From contig CM040433.1 of NCBI GenBank assembly GCA_022702705.1, forward strand, positions 17,864,682 through 17,928,681: a stretch of 64,000 bases of DNA. The letters are read 5' to 3'. Positions 55,694 to 64,000 of the stretch are shown piece by piece. The DNA comes from Papilionanthe hookeriana x Papilionanthe teres. Its lineage: Eukaryota; Streptophyta; Magnoliopsida; Asparagales; Orchidaceae. The notes beneath the pieces were generated by a model that saw only the letters and a program-made list of their open reading frames with translations, searched no databases and had not been told where the DNA came from. Positions within the stretch are counted from its first letter, which is position 1. Every line of letters begins with the position of its first letter. The position numbers and the translations under genes were made by a program.

Positions 55694-56346
55694 GCACCCC
55701 TATATGTAAGGGCTAACAGTTGGAATTTTCTGGGCATCGATGTCTTTTTTTTTCTATCTTTCCACCGACCACCTATTCTTCACTCGATTTCTTAGCTTTT
55801 GCTCGTATGGAAAACAAGTACTCTCCCAATAGGTTCCGTGTCGAGCGTTCTGCCGAGCAGTCTATGTTGATTACAACTAACACTGCTCTACATGAGAAAT
55901 GTTGTGTTTTCAATGCTAAGATCAGCCTTCATGCCTTGGGAGACCAATGATTTGGGAAACGACGTGGTCTTCTATCGGGACCAGTTTCAATGTAGACTAC
56001 TTCTGTCTCTCATCAAGGAACTTTAGTCTATCACAAATCCTTACGGGGTGATCTCCGCCCAAATTAAGCTAAACTCTATTATGGTGATATTTTCCTTTGT
56101 TGTCTTATGTCAGCGGATAAAGAAACCGTTGTATCATGAGTTCTTCTCTTACATGTTTTCCTTCAGGGTCAAGTCGGACGGATATGTTGTCTTTCGTTCG
56201 ATTGGAAAATTTCACTTATTTGGCTTGAAAAACAAGATAAAAGACTGGAAGTATCGATATGTTGTTGAGCCTAAGCCCTAAACTTGTCTTAGGATTCCGA
56301 GGTTGTCGTCGGATATGACATAAATCCTCTTATCTTTCAGGCTATT
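55694..56346 (+). pseudogene. Decayed gag-like transposon ORF, copy B, cut by an Athila LTR
   Basis: Homologous to copy A from GCTAACAGTTGGAATTTTCT onward (MENKYSPNRFRVERSAEQSM; KLNSIMVIFSFVVLCQRI; FHLFGLKNKIKDWKYRYVV). It stops at 56,346 where the minus-strand LTR begins. Confidence 0.5.
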
Positions 56347-57997
56347 TGGTGCGAGTTTTTTAATTTGCCAAAATTAATGAACTCAGATTTAGATATATAT
56401 ATTGATTTAGTTTTATAATGAGTCACACAATTAAACGCAAGTATAAGTATCGCTCAAATAATACAGAGCTCTAGTGGAGTTCTGGAATATCAATCCCACA
56501 GGGAGGCTTCAATTTTATGGCATAGCATAGAAATCACTTATCGAATCACAACACAATTGAAAGTAAGTTTAATTCTTAAAATAAAGACAAACAGTTGTAG
56601 TTACTATTTCTACCTAAATACATTCTAAACTCCAGCAAGTTAAATTAACAAAAGACTAAATTTATAATAAAGTTCAGTTTCAAGAAAAGTCTTCCTCCTT
56701 TCCAATAATATTGTGACGTTTATAGTGACATAGATCAGTGATGCAAATGTATTGTGCCAAATAAGAGCATTCCTATTCTTTACCCATATTTCAGCGTATA
56801 AAGAACATTGGCTAATCCTAAGTTTAGTCCCCAAATCCGTGGTTAGGCTAGAAGGATACTGGCTCTCACTCCAGAGCTCCCACTTCCCTTCACCTGAAGG
56901 CTAACTCTCGCTTCAGTTTCCAAACATTAGGACCAAATTGAGGATTTCAGCCTCTCACTCTAAAATCTCAATTCTACGCCCATCAAAGTATATTTCCCTA
57001 TTTATTTGCACTCAATACCCATCAACTACATCTCTCATTCATGGACATCGAATGTGACCTTCACTTTTGTTGTGGAACTCATAATCCTTTCGTAAAATAT
57101 GTTTCCGAACAAGTTTTAACAATTCAATTGGTCAGATCAAAAAGTAAATGAAGTTTGAAGTGAAAAGGTCGTCACAAATTTTTCATAATAAATCGGCACA
57201 TCATTTTCATATCACAACATTAACACATCACATGAAAAGAAGAAAGACAAAGAAATATACTCAAGACTCATGAGGAAAAGATGACAAAACATGGATTATA
57301 TATATAAAAACAATGTCAAACAAACAGAGTAAAGTAAAGACAACTTATCTCAAACTCTTCCACAAGCGAATTTCAAGAAATTCTTTTGACTCTTCTTCTT
57401 TATTCACAACAACACACAATTCTCTCTTTAGATAAGTAGGGAAGAAGGAATCTCTCACTTTCCCTCTCCTCTCACACTCCTTAGAAGGGAAAAACACAAA
57501 ACCTAAACTTCATAAACTAAATGAGAAGACACTCTCTAAACTCTAAACTACACTCTTTTCTTCTTCTCCTCTCTTCTCCTCTTCAAACATAGCTCCAAAA
57601 GTGTTTAAATTTGGTCAAAACCAAATTCCCAAGAGTTTCCTTAAGCAACCTTTCAAAATCCATCCAAATACATTGAATCTAGTTTAAAATCGGGATAAAG
57701 CACTGTCTGGTGCTGGATAGGGCGCCGTTCGGCGCATTATTCCGCCAAATCGATTGCAACTCTTTGGAAAATAGCGCGGTCCGGAGCTGGTGATAGCGCC
57801 GTTCGGCGCTAGTTCAATAAAATGCACTTTTGTCCCTTTTTGCTCTAAATTTGCTCCTTTTAGTTTTCTTTTACTCCAAAGGCCTAAAATCATTATACTT
57901 ACATGAAATCATCAAAAATACCTTCCTTTAAAGTGTAATATCATAAAAAACAAGTATGAAATGGATAATAAAAATCTATCAAATTTTCAGTGGATCA
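56347..57997 (-). repeat. 3' LTR of an Athila-like element
   Basis: On the minus strand it starts TGATCCACTG (57,997) and ends CTCGCACCA (56,347). Matching blocks to the solo LTR include GATATTACACTTTAAA near the start and TTGCGTTTRAATTGTG near the end. It contains GCGCCGTTCGGCGC-type sequence at about 57,720-57,815. The internal region lies at higher coordinates, so this is the 3' LTR. Confidence 0.8.
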
Positions 57998-59256
57998 AGA
58001 TCCCTCAAACTTAACTATTAATTGTCCTCAAGTAATTTTAGTTAATACATAAAATAACGATCTACTGCAATGAACTTTTTTTCTAGAATACCATAATTTT
58101 GATCTAGATAAGTACAATAGTAAGATTTTTAGAAAGATCTTTGAATAATTTAAGTAAATTCTGCAGGTGTAAGATTATCTAATAATCAAGTCTAAGAGTT
58201 CTAGCCTTCTATTCATTTCAAAAATGACTGTAGATTGTCCTACCAAGGCACTTAAAGGAATTACATGAAAAGAAGTTTATGAGAACACTACTAGTAAAGA
58301 TGCTAATCCACACATATAAGATTAGGAATGTAATTAAGTTTTTCCCTTTAGCTAAGTTCATGTGAAGCCAATTTTTTATTAGACATCTCCTCAAGCTTCT
58401 CCTCACTTTTCTTTTCTTTTCTTTTCTTTTATTTTTCTTTTCTTTTATTTTTCTTTTCTTTTATTTTTCTTTTCTTTTCATTTTTTTTTCAAGTGAGGAT
58501 TACAGTATCCGGATAGCCTTTAATGATTTTGAACTTCACCCTTCTCACCCTAAATTTAAAACTTACCACATCCTTTACCTTATAAGCATTTCTTTAGCTT
58601 ATTAATGATTCATCATAGAGTCTCAATCCTTTCCTATCACATAAAGTTTTAAGATTCTTAATATGTAAACATATTGTTTTTCTTACTTTGAATAGTTGAC
58701 TATAATCTTATTCTCTTATACCAAATATCTTAGCCTACAAAATTACTTTTCATTACAAATTACTTTCATTCAACTTTACAAAATACTTAAATAAAATCAA
58801 AATACTATTATCTGAAATTGAGTTATATTACAGGAAATCATTTTAATAATTTTGAAAATATTTTTAAATGAGAACAATTAATAGTTAATTATTTCCCTCC
58901 CCCAAACTTAAATTTTTGAATATCAATACAATTTATATGAGAAGAAAGAAAAGATATAAACATATAATTCATACCTCAATATGTTGGGCTTTTCATATCT
59001 TTGAGTTTAAGCAGGTCTTCCTTTATAAAGCAGAACAGTAGGCCTGAAATAATTAAGAGCATTTTCTATACACAAATATGGGTTACAAATTTAGAAGAGA
59101 AGAAATTTAAAAACATGAAACATAAACTATGCACACAACATTAACATTCAACTGTTACTATCACAAATTAAACTAATAAACCAAACACCTTAAAACTCTA
59201 CTATAACATCACAAACATCAAATAAATAAAGTACAATGAAAAATAAAACACATGCA
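57998..59256 (-). other. 3' non-coding part of the Athila-like element
   Basis: A purine-rich minus-strand sequence AGTTTGAGGGATCT directly precedes the LTR (57,998-58,011) and is the likely polypurine tract. 58,410-58,490 is a TTTTC-rich tract on the plus strand. No coding homology otherwise. Confidence 0.6.
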
Positions 59257-60358
59257 CTACCAATCATCATCTGTAGGAGCTCCACCATCATCAGGTTCTT
59301 TGGGCTGGTTTGGATTATTCTCAGAGTAAGTAGGAAATACAACATTAGTTTCTCCCCTGAAAAATATCATATGTGCTTCATGATAAGCTATCTCATAATC
59401 TCTCCACCGCACTTGATAATCATCATTTATCTTGTTCTTTGCTTCTAGTCCCTCTACTTTGGTGTTCAACCTTTCCAACTGATCCATAACATCATGCAGA
59501 GTAGGCTCCCTAGATGTAGATGGTCTATCATGATTAGAAGAAGGCTCATCAGCTTTCTTACTCCACTTCCAAGTCACATGGGCTTCATATGTTTTCAAAT
59601 TTAGTTTAGTAATGGGCTTCAGGGGTTGGATCACCTCATCATTATCTTCAATCACTACACCTGCCTGAATACATGAAGCATGAATCAGGATGGGATGTCC
59701 AAGTTCACTTGTAGTCTATCCTTTTGAGTTTGTCAAAATACTTTTATAAATAATAGCCCAAATATTTATATTCCTCATACTCTGAATACAGTAATTCAGA
59801 ATGGCTCTATCAACAGTAACCTCATTGTAATGGTTGGTAGGCAAAAGTCATGCAGAAATAAAATAATGTCAGGCTTTCGAAACATGATTCAAAGTAAAAA
59901 AGGGGGAAATTAACTTTCATTCTTTGTTTAACTTTCTATTGCCCTTTTCCGTCAATCAAAAAGTTTATAATCTCATTCAATGCTTGATTCGTGATAGAAA
60001 AATTTTCATATTCACAACGATAAGGTGCTCTCAACTGATAAAAAGCATTTATGCTGGCAGGGGTGAATTCAACCATTTGGCCTCTAACCAGAATATATTC
60101 ACTCTCAGAATATAAAATATTAGCATAAAATTCCCTAACAATCTCTAGCATTGCTTCAGCAGCAAAACAACAGAAAATTTCCCATTGACGATTCGCAATC
60201 AGTTCTTCAACTATACCTCCAGGATTTGAAAAGAATCTCTCTTGAATACATTTCTTATTACTAAGAAATGTACTATAGCGGGAATAAGCCTTGAAATTCA
60301 TAAATTTATTTTCATTAAACACAAATTTACTCTTCCCCTTTGAAACTCTTGGAGCCAT
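59257..60358 (-). pseudogene. Env-position ORF, copy 1 ('putative plant transposon protein' type)
   Basis: Starts MAPRVSKGKSKFVFNENKF at 60,358. The block WEIFCCFAAEAMLEIVREFY, then VRGQMVEFTPASINAFYQL, matches the 'putative plant transposon protein' domain (Pfam PF20167) found in Athila-like elements. The frame breaks at 59,936; downstream pieces (LLPTNHYNEVTVDRAILNYC near 59,840-59,780) continue the domain. The last 132 codons (59,655-59,257) hold a coiled-coil-like MDQLERLNTKVEGLEAKNK and an acidic tail. The function of these proteins is not known to me. Confidence 0.7.
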
Positions 60359-60689
60359 TTATCTAAAAATACCGAATTTATCCAAATCAAATTGCAATGT
60401 AATGGACTTCAAGGTAAATTTAAAAAGATAAGAACTCAAAATCCATGAAAAATCTTTAAAGTTTCTCCAAAAACTTCAAAATTTCAAATCTTCCTAATGT
60501 AGGAGATTTCCACGGTCAAAATCAAAAAATTTTAGGTTAAAGTGTAGCTCTTACCAAGAGAAGATGAAATCCGAACTTTTCCAGCCACGAAATCGCTTCA
60601 AATCCAAATTCTAGTGAGGTAGAAGACGATGGTTTGGGCAAAAATGGCGGGTCCCAGGGTTAAATCGCAAAAATTTGGAGTTTTAGGCC

Positions 60690-60830
60690 TTTTTCCCGGT
60701 GGAGCGCTGTCCGGCGCTAGCGGCAGTGCCGTTCGATGCATTTTTTCTGCTTTAATGGCCAAACTCTCTGTCTTTTAGCGCGGTTCGGTGCTGGTGACAG
60801 CGCCGTTCGGTGCTAGTTCAAAAACTGGGC
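60690..60830. repeat. GC-rich GCGCYGTTCGGCGCTAG-type repeats
   Basis: Several copies of GCGCCGTTCGGTGCTAG-like words, also seen inside both Athila-family LTR copies (57,720-57,815; about 54,180-54,260) and weakly at 62,485-62,510. They lie between the two env-position ORFs. Confidence 0.6.
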
Positions 60831-61136
60831 TTCCGACGTTCTTTTACAATTTCAATCTTTTCAAGCCCGCTCCAACGTCTAATTAGTCTAATTAAGCATT
60901 GAATAACATTCTAAAACCATGACAAATGATAATTTTTTAACACAAACAACACAAAACATCACTTTCATATATAAAATCCAAGTGTCAAACACATACACAT
61001 AACACTAAGCATTACACATCATCAAGCCATATAATCTAAAATTCAGCGTCGCACACAACCACAACACACATCACGCTGAAAACTAAACAAGAAAGCATGT
61101 CCAAATATAACATCCAAGCAAAACAAAGCAAAACAA

Positions 61137-62369
61137 TCATATACACAAACACAGAAATACAATAATCAAGTTTTTATTCTTCCTCAGAACTATCATGAAC
61201 TCTAAGATCTCTAAGTGATTGAGCGTGAACGAAGAGATTGTAGAATGGACGAAACGGAAATTCTTCAGTAGAATCCTCTTCAATCCAACCTTTCTTTTCA
61301 TCAATCGTGTCAGACTTCCTTCAAGATATCCAGAATGATCAAAGTGCTCCTTCATTCTCCAATCCAGATGATCAAATAAATCAAATAAATTGTTGATTGC
61401 ATTCATCAGGTGTTGTACTTCCTTCTCCAATTTCTTAATTTTCTTCAGGATAATCTGTGAACTTTCAGGAAAGTAAGGAGGAATAGGTGTTGACCTCTGA
61501 GATTGTTGATCTTCAATAAATGTCATTCATATCACCAACTGCCTGGTTACTATATGCATATGGTGGGTCTATAGGCTTCCAAGGTAGAAGTACTCTTTCC
61601 TAGTTCTCATATGACACTTGTGATTGACTGCAGAGGAGAAATATGGTGGAAGTATTTCCAAGCCCATACTTTGATCCATGAACGATCAATCCCAAAACAA
61701 ATTTAACAATTATTGAACCAACTTCAATAGGCATTCCCATTTGAATACAGTAGTTCAGAACAACACACTCCTTAGTTATTTTACTGATTTTCGTAGTTGG
61801 GAGAAATTTTGCACATATAAAATAATGTAAGTGTTTCGACGTAAGATTTAGCAGTGTGGTCGAGAAACTTACATACCTGCTATCTCTTATCTCCTTTCGT
61901 CACTTTCATCTGTCAGATATATATATATATATATATATCATTCATATTGTCCTTCGTCGGGGCAAAAATTTGAATAGTGGCAGATTAACACATTCTCAAT
62001 CATGTATAAATCGTTAATCTATGCAGGAGTAAATGTGACAAACCTACCTCGCACATAGACTGATCCTTGGTTGATTTCATGAAGATTTGCATAATACTCC
62101 TTCACAACCGGGACAACTACGACGGTAGTAGTATAACACAATACTTCCCAACATCTATGGATAATAATTTTATCAATTCTAGTCGTAGGAGAATTCATAC
62201 CTCGATTTACAAAGCCTAGTTCCTTAATCAATCTCATTTTTGAGATATTTTTGTTGAATAGACGCTGCGCCTCGAAACTGACAAACTTTCTACGGATGAA
62301 AACTTGAAATCTTGAAGTTTTTATCGAGTCGAAATTCATTTGGGCAAGAATTAGGATCTTCCTCTTCAT
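61137..62369 (-). pseudogene. Env-position ORF, copy 2, diverged
   Basis: Starts MKRKILILAQMNF at 62,369. WEVLCYTTTVVVVPVVKEYY and VRGRFVTFTPA correspond to the same domain as copy 1. The frame is lost between 62,019 and 61,526, but GAATACAGTARTTCAGAA-type sequence is shared at the equivalent place (about 61,745 and 59,787). The C-terminal piece (61,526-61,137) has a coiled-coil-like IILKKIKKLEKEVQHLMNAI. The two copies differ strongly, so the duplication is old. Confidence 0.65.
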
Positions 62370-62714
62370 TCCTTTGGGTAGTTCCTGCGTCTAGGAGCGG
62401 TTTTTGGGAGTTCTAATGGAGGGTTTACCTCCTAGAACAGCCTAAACTCGAATTTAAAGACGAGAAATGGTTTTCTGAATAGCGGCCTTCAGCGCTAGTT
62501 TAAATTTTGTCAAACTTCACTTCATCCAAATTCTTTCTGAATTTCAATTCGATTCATTTCTAAAATGTTTTTAATGATATTTAAGGAAGAATAAGACTTA
62601 ATTAAGTAACAAATAAACACAAATAACACATCAAACAAAGCAAACACTCAATAATTGTGGGTTGCCTCCCACAAAGCGCTTAGTTTAACGTCGTCAGCTC
62701 GACATAACTTCCAG

Positions 62715-63985
62715 TTATTCAGGTTGATTCAACATTAAAACCTCTTTAAAATTATGTCTATTGCCTTTAAAATATGGTTTTAATCTTTGGCCATTAACTT
62801 TGAATATTCTTTCAAATTTAGGATCTTCGATAATCATACCTCCAAAGTGATATATTTTTACGAGAATGAAAGGTCCTGTCCATCTAGATTTCAGTTTTCC
62901 AGGAAATAATTTCAATCTTATATTGTATAATAAAACTTTTTGTCATGGTTCAAATTCCTTTTTGACAATATTCCGATCATGCCATATTTTTCTTCTTTCT
63001 TTATATATTCTATCATTATCATATGATTCATTTTTGATTTCCTCCAATTCATTCAATTGCAATAGTCTCTTCTCACCAGTATCTTTCAAATTAAAATTCA
63101 ATTTCTTTATCGCCCAACTTGCTTAAGATTCTAATTCAACTGACAAGAGATAGGTTTTTCCAAAGATTAATCTGTAAGGGACATTCCTATAGGAGTTTTA
63201 TAAGCAGTTCTGTATGCTCATAAAGTTGTATCTAATCTGGCAGACCAATCCAATTTCTCAAGATTAACGACTTTCTCCAAAATTCGTTTAATTTCACGAT
63301 TAGATACCTCTGCTAAACCATTAGTTTGGGAATGATAAGCTATAGAGATTTTATGCATAATATTATATTTTTCCACCATTCTCTGAATCAGATTATTCTT
63401 AAAATGGGATCCTCCATCAGTGATGATTACTCTAGGCATTCCATATCTTGTGAAATTATTTTTCATCAAAAACCTTGAAACACTTCCAGCATCACACCTA
63501 GGTAAAGCTATTGTCTCAATCCATTTTGATACATAATCAACATCAATCAGTACATATATATTTCCAAATAAAGGTATAAATGGTTCCATAAAATCTAATC
63601 CCCATGCATCAATAATTTCAACTTTCAAAGTAAAATTAAGAGTCATTTCATTTCTTCTAGATATATTGCCTATTCTATGACATCGATCACAAGTTTTGAT
63701 AAATCTACAAACATCTCTGAAAAGTTTAGGCCAATAAAATTCAGATTGCAAAATCTTATGTGCAGTTCTATCAATTCTGAAATGTCCTCCAAATTCAGAA
63801 TCATGACATTCTCGAATAATTCTTTCTATTTCTTCATACAGCACACATCTCATAATAATAAGATCTTTACATTGCTTGTACAGGTAAGGATCGTCCCAGA
63901 AATAAAATTTAGCATCATGCTTAAATTTTTTCTGCTGTTGCATTATTAAATCAGGTGGTAATATAATACTAACTATGTAGTTCAC
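62715..63985 (-). pseudogene. Athila-type integrase, broken
   Basis: 63,985-63,218: zinc-finger region CHDSEFGGHF and CDRCHRIGNISRRNE, then the core with WGLDFMEPF (Asp), VIITDGGSHF (Asp) and NGLAEVSNREIKRILEK (Glu); all three catalytic residues are present. A stop follows LDTTL, then AYRTAYKTPIGMS and shifted pieces. 62,915-62,715: C-terminal part MKLFPGKLKSRWTGPFILVK and FKVNGQRLKPYFKG. The 5' side may continue into RNase H beyond the window. Confidence 0.88.
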
Positions 63986-64000
63986 AATAGTAGCATACCA

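Larger units (their letters stand above)
56347..64000 (-). mobile_element. Athila-like Ty3/gypsy element, 3' half, continues past the window
   Basis: In element order: integrase (63,985-62,715), two ORFs in the env position (62,369-61,137 and 60,358-59,257), 3' non-coding DNA, 3' LTR. The integrase sequence and the extra 3' ORFs fit the Athila lineage. All coding parts have stops or shifts. Confidence 0.82.

Noticed and set aside
58380..58495. TTTTC-rich tract as a possible polypurine tract
   Set aside because: It is about 400 bp from the LTR edge; the purine run at 57,998-58,011 is directly adjacent and fits better.

Overview
The window is nuclear DNA of a flowering plant, probably one with a large, repeat-rich genome. 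The evidence is a spliced host gene with 10-kb and 22.7-kb introns, Ty3/gypsy (Tat-like, Athila-like), Ty1/copia, L1-like and RTE-like retroelements, a hAT-type MITE and long (TA)n tracts. A 500-base N gap is an assembly gap. No CRISPR, operon or prokaryotic features are present.

Region 1 (about 1-9,742, minus strand) is the 3' part of a Tat-type Ty3/gypsy element. In element order it carries the end of reverse transcriptase/RNase H (with the gap), a second RNase H, integrase, then an AlkB/ALKBH-type Fe(II)/2-oxoglutarate dioxygenase ORF, then a 1.2-kb tandem array, then a possible 3' LTR. The AlkB ORF keeps its metal and 2OG residues and has one in-frame stop inside the domain. The array consists of about 36 modules of about 32 bp. 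Each can fold into a hairpin with a constant 10-nt loop, and the stem sequence differs between module types with compensating changes on both sides. This pairing of a nucleic-acid dioxygenase ORF with a covarying hairpin array is the most unusual thing in the window.

Region 2 (9,743-13,971) holds decayed coding sequence that I cannot assign, then non-coding DNA.

Region 3 (13,972-51,267, plus strand) is a host gene for the exocyst subunit EXO84 (probably EXO84C). Six exons are visible at 13,972-15,022, 25,181-25,678, 26,637-26,798, 27,162-27,298, 49,976-50,875 and 50,958-51,267; the 5' exon(s) were not found. The 10-kb intron holds a copia element split by a gypsy element, which in turn contains a fold-back element and a hAT MITE. 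The 22.7-kb intron holds a non-autonomous LTR element with a CpG-rich minisatellite (28,225-33,820), an ORF2-less L1-type LINE interrupted by an RTE-type LINE (42.7-45.8 kb), a second RTE copy in the other orientation (47,432-48,519) and several duplications. Most of these insertions were delimited by target-site duplications that I could read.

Region 4 (51,268-64,000) is intergenic: two tandem copies of a decayed gag-like repeat, a 1.9-kb solo LTR inserted between them, and the 3' half of an Athila-like element on the minus strand (3' LTR 56,347-57,997; two diverged ORFs in the env position; integrase at 62.7-64.0 kb, continuing past the window).
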